Assembly: GCA_944739405.2 (NCBI GenBank)
Contig: OX123190.2
Location: 22,604,807-22,668,806, forward strand
DNA from: Euclidia mi
Lineage: Eukaryota; Arthropoda; Insecta; Lepidoptera; Erebidae
Direction: 5' to 3'
Length of the DNA: 64,000 nt
How positions within the stretch are numbered: the stretch's first letter is position 1; each line of letters starts with the position of its first letter. Position numbers and translations under genes: made by a program. Positions 1 to 12,036 of this stretch are shown piece by piece. The notes beneath the pieces were generated by a model that was not told the DNA's origin, searched no databases, and worked only from the letters and a program-made list of their open reading frames with translations.

Positions 1-762
1 AGGGGAAACCTCTACAGATGGTTTACGTCATACATTGAAAATAGATGTCAGACTGTGGTGTTGAGCGGATACACATCGAGGTCATTTCACGCTCCCTCCG
101 GTGTTCCTCAGGGATCATTGCTTGGCCCTCTGTTATTTAACATATTTGTCAATGATATTGGTACTTGCTTTGTTCACTCAAAAGTGCTTCTGTATGCCGA
201 TGATATGAAAATCATGAGACAAATTAGAAGTACTGATGATGCTTGTTTATTGCAAGAGGATCTGCGACGGTTCGAAAAGTATTGCTGTCTTAATAAACTT
301 GACTTAAATGTCTCCAAGTGCTATGTCTGCTCTTTTACTCGCAAGCCCAACCCAATTAAATTTGACTATACTTTAAAAAATTCAATAGTAACTAGAGTAA
401 GTCACGTAAAGGATTTAGGTGTTACGTTTGACTCGAAACTCATATTCGATGTTCACGTCGAAAATATAGTTAAAAGAGCTACGAAGGCGCTTGGTTTCAT
501 CTGCCGAATCTCGTCGGAATTCGAAAGCATCAAAACCATAAAAATTCTATACTGTTCTTTGGTTCGCAGCCATCTTGAGTACGTTTCCCAAGTATGGAAT
601 CCTAGCTACGACGTCTACGTAAATCGTATAGAGAACGTTCAGAAGAAATTTGCCAGGTACATACAATATCGCTCAAATTGCTATCTACCTAATTATATAA
701 GTCGCTGTAAGAAGTTTCATTTGCTACCTCTTTATGAGCAGCGTAAAATTGCTGACTTATAA
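1..762 (+). CDS. LINE reverse transcriptase, C-terminal part
   Basis: The frame is open from base 1, so the true start lies upstream and the first in-window start-like codon (GTG at 55) should not be taken as real. Visible RT motifs are SGVPQGSLLGPLLFNIF near the start, the catalytic LLYADD box at about residue 62 of the in-window product, and KDLGVTFDSKL followed by the connection region. The product would copy LINE RNA into DNA at the target site. It lacks the N-terminal endonuclease, which would be upstream. The frame ends at a normal stop at 760-762, so this 3' half looks uninterrupted. Confidence 0.85.
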   Translation, partial: RGNLYRWFTSYIENRCQTVVLSGYTSRSFHAPSGVPQGSLLGPLLFNIFVNDIGTCFVHSKVLLYADDMKIMRQIRSTDDACLLQEDLRRFEKYCCLNKLDLNVSKCYVCSFTRKPNPIKFDYTLKNSIVTRVSHVKDLGVTFDSKLIFDVHVENIVKRATKALGFICRISSEFESIKTIKILYCSLVRSHLEYVSQVWNPSYDVYVNRIENVQKKFARYIQYRSNCYLPNYISRCKKFHLLPLYEQRKIADL

Positions 763-1240
763 TTCTTGCTTAACATAACGAATGGTTCTATTAATGTGGC
801 AGAGTTAGTGAGTAAAATTGGTCTACGCGTGCCATCTGCATTTCTACGCAGATCGGACATTCTACACACTCCTGCGGTGAGTACAAGCTACAGGCAGCTA
901 AGTATGAGTACTACTACTCATACTTAGTTAGGGCGAGCCGAATGTACAACGTGACATGCCGGAATGTGGATATCGATCTGTTTACAACGAGTGTATCCAA
1001 TCTAAAGAATATTTGTTGTCAACAGTTTTTTGGTGATAGACATTCGAGGTTGTAAATGTTGTTATGTACTATTGTTCATATATTGGTATATTTATTTGTG
1101 TTGCATGTTAGTTGGTTAGCTTTTCTTAAATTTTTAGTTATATGTGAGAACTTTTAATTGGCCTTATTTATGTTATAAGTTTGTGTATTATACTGTCTAG
1201 CTGTAAGTTTTCCTACTAATAATAATAAAAAATAAAAAAC
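1..1240 (+). mobile_element. 3' part of a non-LTR retrotransposon (LINE)
   Basis: The left edge of the window opens inside a reverse-transcriptase reading frame (see the CDS entry). After its stop comes an untranslated region ending at about 1218-1240 in AAT repeats and an A-rich run, which is a usual LINE 3' end. The untranslated part contains a hairpin with 11-base arms (898-908 and 917-927, loop of 8). The 5' part lies outside the window. The clade (Jockey or CR1 type) is a guess from the motif style. Confidence 0.85.
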
Positions 1241-2211
1241 ATTTGATATTACTCTAAAAATATTTTATTAAGGTTAAACAAAGATCATTTGGCCAGCAAT
1301 ACCTGTCAGTCCTACATAATATGTCTGCAGCTGGTAGTAACTGGTAAGTAAGTTAAGATACGACAAAGCCCAAAGCTAAACCGGATTTACCGCCATTTTT
1401 GTGAAGTGTTTCGCATATTTATTTGACGTAATCTATCCTCATGAAATCACCGTAATAAGTTAAGCTGCTTTGTTTATGTGTTTATGTATTTATATGCATA
1501 ATGTTTAAACGGGATTTTTTATTTTCTTAAGTATTTGAAGACTTTGTTAAACCTTTCAGAAACCGGATACCTCATAAACAGGTATCGGTTTCTCATTCGC
1601 AAAAGTTAAACGAAGCTAATTTGGAAAAATGGGATAAAAATATTATAGGGAAACGAACATGTTTATATTTTAAAGGATTCTTCCAGAGTTGCGGCGATTT
1701 TACAAATATAAAATAGCAGACACATGTGGCATGTACTCGGCAGAGTTACTTGAAGATCACGTTTGTTTTGTCGTCTGGATCGGTCGTTGACCTTTCCTGC
1801 AGTAGCAGTGAATTATTTCCGGACACAATTTGGAGAATTAACTGGGCAGCCTCTAAATCACCGAACAACGGTAGTTACGGCAGCAACTGTGCTTAATAAT
1901 AGAACGAAACTTGATTTCGGATTTTAGGTTGTGTTTGTTAGGTTTCGGGGTGCTTGTAATTTTGAAGAGAGAAATAGGAGATCTGCTTCGACAAGCTAAA
2001 ATAAGTGAAACCACAGAGCTTTAAAACCAACTTAGGAAATGAGAATATTCGAAATTCGGTAGATACCGATATACATTTACAAACATACTGTAATGTTTGT
2101 AAATGTATCCTGCCGAGGTTTCTCACCTGATTTTTGTCGACACATAATAAAATTAATGATTTTATATATGTGACGTCTACCACCGCCTAGGTAAGTATTG
2201 TGTACTATATA
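1241..2211. other. Unassigned AT-rich stretch
   Basis: I see no supportable gene. A frame on the minus strand at 1938-2183 has no recognisable motif and overlaps a hairpin (2071-2108), so I treat it as chance. Confidence 0.5.
2071..2108. repeat. Perfect hairpin, 16 bp arms
   Basis: The arms at 2071-2086 and 2093-2108 are exact reverse complements separated by 6 bases. The flanking bases continue to pair imperfectly on both sides. Confidence 0.8.
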
Positions 2212-2677
2212 TCTATATATATAAAATTCTGGTGTCACAGTATTAGTTAAAATACTCCTCCGAAACGGCTGGACCGATTTGTATGAAATTTTGTATGTAT
2301 ATTCGGTAGGTCTGAGAATCGGTCGTAAGTAGTCTTATTTTTTGAATTCCCAAGTCATAAGGGTGGCCATCCAAAAAAACATTTCTTTTTTATTATTTTA
2401 TGATGTGGCATTAAAACATATACAGGGTGGCGCTTGCATAGGGGCATTGATTTAAAAAGGACGTAGCATTGATGCCTATAAAATGTTTTATATCAACAAA
2501 AAAGGTCATGGGGCCAAAATAAAATAATAAAATTTTCAAACAAAATAAACTATAAAATATGAGTAGCAAAACGAAACACCATTTGTAGACCTATATGACA
2601 TTAGGTTACTGACCTTTGTAAGAACGGCAACGTGTGCTATGCAGCAGACGATACCACGGAGATAGTTCACATTTATT

Positions 2678-2935
2678 AACGAATTACCTATTTCAGTAAT
2701 TCTACACATCACTCCAATGTTTGGTCACTCATTAGGCAAGCACTGGCGTCTTTTTCATATCAACAAAACCCACTTAACACAAACCCACGTAAAAGGTAGC
2801 ACAAAATTTTCAAATTCTCAAAATGGCCGCCATTGTTATCACGAATTACCTATTTCAGTAATTCTACAAATCACTCTAATGAAAGTTCAGTAATTAGGAA
2901 AGCACTGGTGTCTTTTTCACAATAAGAACCCACGT
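2678..2935. repeat. Imperfect direct duplication (about 97 bp units)
   Basis: The segment at 2678-2775, beginning CGAATTACCTATTTCAG, recurs at about 2840-2935 with scattered changes. It lies inside the nested TIR element. Confidence 0.7.
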
Positions 2936-3640
2936 TACACAATCATATGCGCATATTCGGACGACATAAAGTTTTTCATTATTAACACAAATAATGCAAA
3001 AATGACGAATGATAAAGTTCACTAAACAACAACACAATTAAATAACACAACTTAATACAATCACACAATTCAATACCAAAAACAACTGTCGCATAAAGTT
3101 AAGATAAGCGCGCGCACGATCTGATCGACTTATTAATCCAATAGTTTTTGCGGCACTAAACAAACCTTTGATGAGTTACCGATCAACGATGCACCGCTGG
3201 CGCCGACATGTCTAGGATAAGAAATAGAGATGCGCAATAGGTACTATGAATGTCGATATTTTTGACACGTTAATACGTTAACAACAAAATAACACAAAAT
3301 GTTTTTATACAACGAACTATGCATTCTTACTTGTATTAACAATAACGCTATTGCTTAATTGTGTTGCTAATACGACACAGTTAAACAAGTTTATGAAAAC
3401 TATGCACATACTTCAATTAGTTCAGTAGTTTTAGTACATAGTTATTATAATTCTTAAGTAGATTGTTGAACCCATTAGACCATTTAAAAAATACCATACG
3501 GAAAGAGCTAAAATGGTCAATAGTTATTAAGTTATTTCAAATGATTAAATAATTGAATATCTTTACATGTTTATCATTGTTTACCTATTACAAACGTCGC
3601 CTTTATTTGTACCACACTTTGAAATTTTCGAATGAAAAGT

Positions 3641-3928
3641 CATTGATAAGACGATTACATTAACGTTAAATACAAACAATGTCGATACAATAAACAACAA
3701 ACTTTTACGGTGCGTAGGATTTTTTATCGATACTATCATTGATAAGACGATTACATTAAAGTTAAATACAAACAATGTCGATACAATAAACAACAAACTT
3801 TTGCAGTGCGTAGGTATTTTTTATCGATACTATTATTGATAAGACGATTACATTAACGTTAAATACAATCAATGTCGATACAATAAACAACAAACTTTTA
3901 CGGTGCGTATTTTTTATCGATACCATTG
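3641..3928. repeat. Three-copy tandem repeat, about 97 bp
   Basis: Three copies start near 3641, 3737 and 3833. Each contains GATAAGACGATTACATTAA, then a CAATGTCGATACAATAAAC block and TTTTTTATCGATAC. They differ by few substitutions. The apparent minus-strand frames here, with repeated LLFIVSTL segments, are only translations of this array. Confidence 0.9.
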
Positions 3929-4119
3929 AAAATATTTTGTTCATAATTGGGCAACTCTATTTGGCTCGACTATGTTTGTCCTTGTCACACGTAGTGCATT
4001 TACTGTGCATACCTAATCAGATTTTTTCGTGCTTGCGGAAACGATCCATTTTATTATTATGTACCTTTATTGAAAAGGTAATTAGGAAGTTTCAAAAGTT
4101 TTGTTCTGTTAAAAATGTT

Positions 4120-4660
4120 ATGCATTAACTTGGGCGCAAAAACCTACAACGACGAGTCTTAGGTAGGTACCTTCGAGGCGAAGCGACGTTGCACGAAGAC
4201 GTCATCGTCCTAAGTCGTCGAAAGGTCAACGCAGACAGAGAAGAATAATCCCCGCGCGGTCTCGGGCATTTTCCTTACGGATTGCGTATGCTCAAGATTG
4301 CACGCGACCTCGCGAGCCTGCGTGAGTAAAACGTTCTGGGTTACCACTCTACAGTAAATATTTTGTCGCGAAAGTTCGTTAAACCCTGAAAATACGCGTA
4401 CGAGTCGCGGGCACCGACTCGACTTTGCGCGGGGATTTCCGCGTATCTTCGAGGACGCGCGAATATTTTTTAACAGGTTCAAGCATTTATGAACTTTATT
4501 GTAAAAACATTAAAGTTAATTTTCAAGTACGTTGATAAAATCCTCTCCGCTGCGCTCCGTTCTGTCTGCGCTGAGCCTAGCTTCGGATGACGTCGAGGCG
4601 TCGCGTCGTGAGTAGTACCTAGCGAGTCGCGGCGCGCAATGTAGGGTCGTTGACCGTTTT
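4120..4660. other. GC-rich interior of the nested TIR element
   Basis: Base composition rises sharply here, with many CpGs, compared with the AT-rich surroundings. The frames across it carry no recognisable domain, so I assign no gene. Confidence 0.4.
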
Positions 4661-4887
4661 GTATCAGCTGTATGGAACTCAAAGCGTGTGCAAAAATTGC
4701 GTAACTTAAAATCGATATTGTGGCTAAACTACTGCACCGATTTAATTGATTTTTGGTACAAGGCTTAAGAATGTTGTAAGCTATGCCTTTGTTCAAAAAG
4801 TGCCGTTATGCAAGCGCCACCCTGTATACAATTCTTAATTTTCAGGCTTTTAGCACCTACCCCTATTTTTAATAGCCTTATTAGTAA

Positions 4888-5036
4888 TTTAGACGACGGC
4901 GACTTCGCCGAGTCCGGCCCCGAAAGAGGTGGCGAGATGACCTGGACGCCTACCCGCCATGTGACAGGCAGGTCTGGAAAGATTTGGGGGAGGCGTTTGC
5001 ACAGGAGTGGGACAGTGTAGGCTAAAAAAAACATTG
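4888..5036 (+). mobile_element. RTE-type LINE 3' fragment
   Basis: This segment matches the extreme 3' end of the RTE-like element at 56580-56745: both contain a form of AGACGACNNCGNCTTCGCCGA, a GGTGGCGANATGACCT block and a GGGGGANGCNTTTGC block, and both end in a run of A. It is too short to encode anything. It separates two Helitron 5' copies. Confidence 0.75.
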
Positions 5037-5059
5037 TCCATGCCAGGCGTATACCGCAG

Positions 5060-5340
5060 TAAAAAAAATCGTTTCACAGTGTTAGTCTCAATACTCCTCC
5101 GAAACGGCTGGACCGAGTTGTATGAAAATTTAAACGTATATTTTTTGGGTCTGAGAATACGTCGTAATCTATTTTTCGAACCCCTAAGTCATAAGGGTGG
5201 GTCCTACCCAAACATTTATTTTTTTATTGTTCTGGACATTTTTTCAATTTTGTATGATGTTGCTTCAAAAATACATGCAACTCTTAATTTTCACCCTTTA
5301 GCACCAACCCTAATTTGTTATACCCAGAAAGAACAATGGC
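5060..5340 (+). mobile_element. Second Helitron 5'-region copy
   Basis: The sequence repeats the block at about 2230-2423 plus 4829-4880: 'actcctccgaaacggctgg', 'ggtctgagaatNcgtcgtaa' and 'aagtcataagggtgg' all recur in the same order. It lacks the 2.4 kb insertion and so serves as the empty-site reference. Confidence 0.75.
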
Positions 5341-7490
5341 AAACCACCGCACATTATCAGTGTCGCATTAAGACTTCGCGAGCATTAGTACAAATACTTT
5401 AAAACGATCTAAGGCCTATTAAGTAAAATGTAATTACAGAATATTTTTATGTTATGGGATTTTAATAGAAAATGAAGTTAAAGAGTTGTAAGTTACACCT
5501 CGCGCATTTAGTGTGGGCAGGTCTGAAGTTAGTCACTAATATGGTTATAGTATATCATCTGTGGTCACTAATGTCACAGTTGTCACAGTGATAAGTTCAC
5601 GTATGTGCAGTACAGTGAATAAACGTACATTGCGCAGAACGCTAATGACTAACGTCAGGTGACGATGAGATGACGTTTCAAGGAGCTACCTATGTAAATA
5701 TCCCGTATATATAAAGTACTCTGTGGTAAATATTTGAGCTCTTTCCTAATACGTAGGTATCATGAGCATAACAGAACTGTGATTGGAATGTTAAATCATC
5801 TGAGAGTACCTTTACCAACACTTACTTCTAAGATTTTCTTTATAATTATATAGGTATATCACACTTCGCTGTAATTATGTTGCTCTATATTCTATCCAGC
5901 AAACTTACACTAATTATTATACTTTGCAAACTCTCGCGCTTTTTAGCATTTGGGGGTACTTTACTGATTTGGCGTTTCATCAGCCCTATTTTTGTATCAT
6001 AAAATAGTAATTAAGTGAAAATAAAATATGTTTGGTAACAAAGCATTTATTTACATTTGAACCATTTTAAAATGCCTCCGACTTCTTCGAAAAACTGAAC
6101 TGGTGACGGAATAATAGCTTGACGACAAATATATTCCAGATATCATACAATGCACATAATGTATAAACATCAAATCCCATTCTACACAAATAAAAAATCT
6201 GTTCAAAATAACAATACGTATTAGATTTTTGTCTCAAAGGTATGTCCAAAATCACAACAACATAATTGTGTAACACCATAAGTAGGTATTCAACACTCAG
6301 GATGCAAAAGCTTAACTGAAAGCAGAATCGAAAGCTAAGCTAAGAAAAGTTAACAAAACAATGCGAAAATGCGTAAAATAAATATAATACAGCTTGCTCC
6401 TTGATACAGACATTCATTCATAAGATCTGTGACAACTGTATCAATGACAGATGACAAGAAATTCACGCGATTCGTCGTTTTTTTTTTAAGGTTTCTAACG
6501 ATTTCATAAAAGAGGATTTAATGATTCTTTTAAAATCTCGCTTTTGACGTTTAGTTATTGCTATGTGCATTTCAGATGTAACAAAATATTTCTTTATTAG
6601 ATATTTGTTTTATCCCATTGAATAAAAAAGAATAATAACTAATAAAATAAACTACAGCTATCATTCTATAAAATGTATATAAATTCATTCATGCTCGCTT
6701 TCATAAATAAGCGACACTGATTTTGCCATTCTTCTTTTATCCCATCACTAGATCAATTATCTGTCTCTATCACTCATTTACTACATCCTCACTTACAACT
6801 CATTTACTACATACTAACGTTTATTAAGCTTTAATGAAGATAACAGATACAAATAAATAGGTACCTTTGTGTAAAATTAATTAAAATATTTTTTTTCGCT
6901 TCGGAAAGTAACTACCTAACCTAAACATTTCATTATTTTTTTAGGCAATTTTCCTAACATTTATTTAAAATAGTTGTTAAAGAAAAATGGTTCATAGTTA
7001 AGATTTAAATATTTGTTCTATGTATAAAAAAATAGGTTATCCTGCTTATGAATGTATTTCTGTGTATAATAATATAAGATTTTCCTAATATTCAGGATAA
7101 TTCAGCAGAGTGCCAATCATTGGGGGGGTGCCAACATTACTATAGTTTACCCTATGTAAAAATCAATGTTCCTTTGTTTGTATACTTTTAAACTCTGAAA
7201 GGACTTGGACAAAATGTGCCCCACGTTGACCAGAAGCAAGCGGTTGTAGATAAGTTATATAAAACATACAAGGAATTTTAAAGTACTTTTTACATTCCAT
7301 TGCAGTCGCTAAAAAGAAAATAATTTAAAAGAATTTGAAGTGATTTCCTTTTATTTGACTTTGTTTGAATCTACCGATAATGTTGCCACGTAACAATGAT
7401 AAAACATCAGTGTAGGGAAAAAATATAGCAACAGAACTGTAAGAGTTAAATACGCGTAATCTTAAGAATGATTAAATCATTATAATTATT
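5341..7490. other. Unassigned stretch inside the Helitron bounds
   Basis: AT-rich sequence with many in-frame stops. I recognise no gene, RNA or repeat. The longest frames, for example minus 6067-6279, look random. Confidence 0.4.
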
Positions 7491-7734
7491 TCATCATCAT
7501 CATCATCATCAGCCTTTAACAGTCCACTGCTGGACTAGGCCTCTCCTTTGAAATAAGAAATTGGCATCCTATACCACGCTGGCCAAACGGGTTAGTATTG
7601 GGTTTGTATCAAGTTTTCCTTCTCTTACAGTGCTGTTCTCTGCATAATATGCTCCCTCCGTCGGCTCTTACGACACCCATGGGATGATATGGGGTGGTGA
7701 CATTTCGTGTTCTTAATTCGTCACCACACGGACG
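7491..7734 (-). mobile_element. SINE family A, copy 1
   Basis: On the minus strand the element starts with a GTCCGTGTGGTGACG head and ends with AGGCCTAGTCCAGCAGTGG, then GCTGATGATGA repeats. Copies 2-4 are at 11083, 34046 and 39967. The tail matches the 3' end of the RTE element at 48891-48958. Confidence 0.85.
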
Positions 7735-8890
7735 AAAATATGACGATAATTATATTATTTTCTATAAAAACAAACCTCTTAATAATAAATTAAAAATATA
7801 GTTCAAAATCCACTTACTAACAGGGTTATTTTAATCCAGCTCTGGTATCACCAAGCTAATGCCAAATTGTTGACATGTTGACTTATCGTCTTATCTATAG
7901 AGTAAAGTAATACTACGGAGGTCTTATCTTTCTACGTACGCGCCTTTTCGGTTATAGTTTACTTCTAGACGAGAGTATTATACTTATTTTTATATGATGA
8001 GAGTCCCTCAAGCGAAGATCAAAAATAAATAATAGAAACTTAGGACAATAAAATGCATGAAAACTAAAATAGATTATATAACTTATTACATTATATCAAT
8101 ACATTGTGAAATATTGTCAAAAAATATGTCATTAATAATTTATTTCCAACCTTAATAACTTTTGACCACTGCTGCTTAGCTAAATGCGCCTTTCTTATTG
8201 CATAACTAGAAGACTTAGCTTTGTTCAGAATTTCCTGGAAAAGCAGTTTGGGAAAAAAGGAGTAAGATAAAATACCTTAAAAGGCGATACAGAGTTCGCC
8301 GGGTCAGCTAGTTTCATTATAAATGACAGTCTTCTCTAAACGTCTCTCTGCGTATTATGTATGAAATTCTATGATTGTGTTTTTGTTTGGTGCGACATAC
8401 GGATAGGTATGTACCCCTTTTTTTGGATTGCGGCGGTCCAACTCACTCAGTGTAATTCAGTCAAACCTGGTTACACTAGAAAGTTTAGTCGTAGCTTCAA
8501 GGTAAAAACATTATGCAACAGAAATACAAAACCAACAAATTCTAAAATAAATTATATATAAGTAAAATAATTTTATTCGTATCTGCTACTTACTGATTTG
8601 TAGTTAGTGCCAAATCCTAAATAAAATATCACTTACGTACCTATTGATATAAACATGAACATTTCCAATTACACTTAGTTCTTTAATTTTCCAGCAATTT
8701 CAACAACATAATATATTTTTTTTGCTCAGGATTATGATATAGTAAAGACGAAATTTCTATTCAGCATCTCAAATTATAACTACGAGTAAATACGTTTTCA
8801 TATAATAAAGATATATCCAGTATCAAAATTAATTTAGTGTTCATTTAATCTTCAACTTCTAATAGGTATTCATTTCGACATTATATACGA

Positions 8891-8998
8891 TACCTATACA
8901 TCTTAATAAATTGTGAAGAAAATAAAAATAGATGTACTGTGTTATACCTATACATCTTTATAAATTGTTACGAAAATAAAAATAGATGTACTGTGTTA
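8891..8998. repeat. 54 bp tandem duplication
   Basis: Two adjacent copies (8891-8944 and 8945-8998) share TACCTATACATCTT, AAATAAAAATAGATG and TACTGTGTTA, with about four differences. Confidence 0.9.
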
Positions 8999-10279
8999 AA
9001 ACAGAAATTAACTTTTTAAATGGAGTATTTTTTTAAGAGACTTAAAAGGTAACTGCTCCCTTTGTGTGAAATAAAGGCCTTAGGACTGAGATTAGATTGA
9101 AATAAAACAGATTGTTAAGTATCATCGATTTTAAACATTTGGCATTTGTATACATCATACAAAATAAATTAGCGGGTCTTAATCGTATAAAGTTAAGTTA
9201 TTTAAGGTATAAACCTATTTGTTTATGCGACCACGATGGGTGCAAGACGATCGAAACGTCGAAAAGAGTAGATATTATATACCTACCTTAAAGTTAATTT
9301 TACGCGATTAATACTCGCAAAATTATTTTGTAATATTGTTATCAATAGGTATGCATAATAATATTATACCTAAATGATGAATCAAAGAAATTGAATTCAA
9401 TTTTGATTCTTTTAAGAGAAAATCTGAAGCCGAAATAAAGTTTATCCCAATATGTGTTTACTTTTTATTTGAAAGACTAAATGGTTTTATACATCGTATA
9501 AACTTTCTTGTATTCAGTGAATTCCAAGAAAGGTTTGGGCTTAACGCATTTAAGTAAAGTTTGATAAAATATGTTTTCAAAACTGATTCAAACTTTCTCC
9601 ATAACATGTTTGTGAAAGTTTCAAGACCAAATTGAAGGGTACATTATAATTATATCTAAATATTATATTTTACAGTTCATCTTGAGATACTGCGGTTTAT
9701 TCTCTTAGCTGTCGGGCCACCTAAGGCTACGGACCGGATACAAAACCTTGAAATAAACAACCCTTTGTTTACCTATTGTTTCTTATTTTGTGTCAAATAT
9801 CTTAAGTGTCTCAAGTGTCATGGTGGCGGAGGCGCGCGTGTTCACGTTAGTTACTATTCCTGATTTATGGAATGTTATTGTTGTCAACGTGCCTTTGTAT
9901 TGTGTTAATCGACTTGTAAATATAAACTTATAGTAAATGCTGACTTTGCATGTGACATAAACTCAACAGACATTTTGATGTGACATAAATTGAACAGAAA
10001 TTGTTTTGTCCAACCAAAATATTTGTAATAATTTTTGTAATTAACGTAGTAATTGTTTTGTTTAGGAATTCAAGTGCTTTGGACAGTTTACAAGAAATAA
10101 ACAGATGGAGTCACGAAAAATGTGTTCAAGCAAATGTCATTATTATACTTGTTTTGAAATAAATAGTAATCCGATGTTTCGAATGACGGAAATCCATTGG
10201 GATCGCCGATTTTAAGTGTAGTCGTTTAGCTTCACTTTGAAAAGCGGTATCGATCGTCACCGTGACTAGTCAGTAGAGA

Positions 10280-10293
10280 CCACTAGGGGGCGC
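10280..10293 (+). promoter_or_regulatory. CTCF-like core motif
   Basis: The 14 bases CCACTAGGGGGCGC fit every position of the known CTCF core consensus CCASYAGRKGGCRS. No other evidence supports function. Confidence 0.25.
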
Positions 10294-11082
10294 ATTTAGA
10301 AAATTTATGATTTTTTTTCCCATCGACAAGTCACTAGTCTGGGAGACAATCCTGTGCAAAGTCGCACTAGAGCACCTGGAGTACTTTACCATTATGTGGT
10401 GCTTTGTTATATGGTTAATGATCGAACACTAAATCAACCGCTTAAATTGCTACATCCTAGGTTAGTAATCTTAAACTTAGACTCGCATGGCTACTATCTA
10501 ATTTTACTTTTTGCGTATTTTACTTACTTTGTTTCCGTAAAATGAGGTGTTTAAACAATTTTTACGCATAAAAGTAAGTAATTCAAACTATCTTTAACTT
10601 TTTATTCAGTTGATTTAAGGAAAGTGATTAAACGTTCCACTTAGCCGATGGTGGTATCTCCATTTTTATAATGGATTCTCTGCAAATTTAATCAGAAATT
10701 GAAATGGCTGGCATGATATTGCTCTCTTCGGCTTAAAATTATTAATTTGCGGTTCTTATATTTTTAAATTGCTTTCGAGATTTTAGTTTATCTAGTTTTG
10801 TTGAAGAAATAATATTAATGTGCGATTTTTAGATTTTTATCCCATCCACATGGGAAACATTCGATTACCTATATAGTGGAAAGATTCGATTATATAATTG
10901 AATTCTAATTTACTAGCATTTCTACTGTACACTTACGATAAAATTATTATCTCCTATTTGGGACGATACGTCGATTTTATTGTAAAATGCCTCAATGCGC
11001 TGTGCCGCTCCTATGCCAAGCGTAAACAAAGTTTACTAGCTACTTATTAACTTGTTAATATTATAGTGTTCTTAAGTTGCTC

Positions 11083-11316
11083 TCATCATCATCAGCCTTT
11101 AACAGTTCACTGCTGGACTAGGCCTCTCCTTTGAAAGGAGGAATTGGCCTACTATACCACGCTGGCCAAACGGGTTGGTATAGGGTTTGTATCAAGTTTT
11201 CCTTCTCTTACAGTTCTGTTCTTTGCATAATATGCTCCCTCTGTCGGCTCTTACGACACCCATGGGATGATATGGGGTGGTGACAATCCGTATTCTTAAT
11301 CCGTCACCACACGGAC
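11083..11316 (-). mobile_element. SINE family A, copy 2
   Basis: Closely similar to the copy at 7491-7734, with the same order of head, middle and (ATC)n end on the plus strand. The middle words 'ccatgggatgatatggggt' and 'ccacgctggccaaacgggt' are conserved. Confidence 0.9.
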
Positions 11317-12036
11317 ACAGTTGCTCTCAATATTACTTAATATTATGTAAGTAAAAGTCTTCTTTGATCTTAAATATTAACGAACTTATGCGAACCTCTT
11401 TGTCCGAATATTACTACAATTTGAGAACTAAATTGTTCACTTTTCTAAACAAGACAAACCAAATGGATTGGCTAAGTAAAGCTTCTGAACATGAAGGTTG
11501 TATCTTCAAAGCAGTATGAAAGTGCTATTTGAATATTAGCTCACATAATGTTTTATTGAAAATGTTGGCAAATTCTAGATGCACAAGGCGGCAAAGTGAA
11601 ATTGGTTTTCAATATAATATTCTGCAGGATTGGATAATAAAATTTGGTATATCGTTATGTGGTTATAAATGTGTCGATATTATATGATGAATTTATATTA
11701 ATATGATAGAAAGACAATTTTCATAAGACGGTAGTCTCTGAACTTTCGATCATTCTAGAAAGATACTTTAAAAGGCACCGCAAAAAGCATAGATTAGTTT
11801 AAATTGTGTTCCCAAACCTCTACGGTTCTGAAGGAAAATATATAGGTAGCAACATTTCAGCTTCTTGTGCCCAGTAGTTTCAGCTGTGCGTTGTCTATCT
11901 GTAACGCAAGAATTGTAGCACATATTCAAAAACAGAAAATTTTACTTTGTCGTTTAAACTAACACTAAGCAAAACAAAGTTACTTATGCTGGCAAGAAAG
12001 TGATACTGGTATATGGTTAGGTGAAGATAATCTAAA
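11317..12036. other. Unassigned stretch with a Helitron-like scrap
   Basis: Around 11850-11920 the text 'cagcttcttgtgcccagtag' and 'ctgtaacgcaag' resembles the internal part of the 206 bp Helitrons at 43293 and 56938. Nothing else is recognisable. Confidence 0.4.

Larger units (their letters stand above)
2423..4824. mobile_element. 2.4 kb TIR element nested in the Helitron
   Basis: The ends are inverted: CAGGGTGGCGCTTGCATA at 2423-2440 reappears reversed at 4807-4824, and weaker similarity extends to about 60 bases. Both sides are flanked by TATA (2419-2422 and 4825-4828), a likely target duplication. The second Helitron copy at 5240-5300 supplies the uninterrupted sequence across this point. 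I find no transposase frame, so it is non-autonomous and its superfamily is undetermined. The start resembles hAT (CAGGG), but no 8 bp duplication is present. Confidence 0.7.
2212..8311 (+). mobile_element. Probable non-autonomous (composite) Helitron
   Basis: The left end at 2212 begins with TC followed by TATATATATAAAATTC, a form I associate with lepidopteran Helitrons, and the base before it is A. The right end at 8308-8311 is CTAG followed by T. Just upstream of it a short stem (GGCGA at 8283-8287 pairing with TCGCC at 8295-8299) sits where the Helitron 3' hairpin is expected. These A|TC and CTAG|T junctions fit rolling-circle insertion. No Rep/helicase frame is present. The interior holds a 2.4 kb TIR element, an RTE tail, a second Helitron 5' copy and a SINE. 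It may be two Helitrons merged rather than one, so the extent is inferred. Confidence 0.55.
8313..11082. other. Unassigned AT-rich stretch
   Basis: No gene is supportable. It holds a 54 bp tandem pair (8891-8998), a CGATCGAAACGTCGAAAAG repeat-like word at about 9250 and a CTCF-like core at 10280. Short frames at 8361-8561 and 10354-10545 show no motif. Confidence 0.45.

Noticed and set aside
3581..3944. Small proteins with repeated LLFIVSTL segments (minus strand)
   Set aside because: They are translations of a 97 bp tandem array and carry no independent support.
2423..4824. hAT assignment from the CAGGG terminus
   Set aside because: There is no 8 bp duplication; the flanks support TATA instead.
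7491..7520. CRISPR-like or satellite array from the ATC repeats
   Set aside because: It is the simple-repeat tail of SINE A, seen in four copies.
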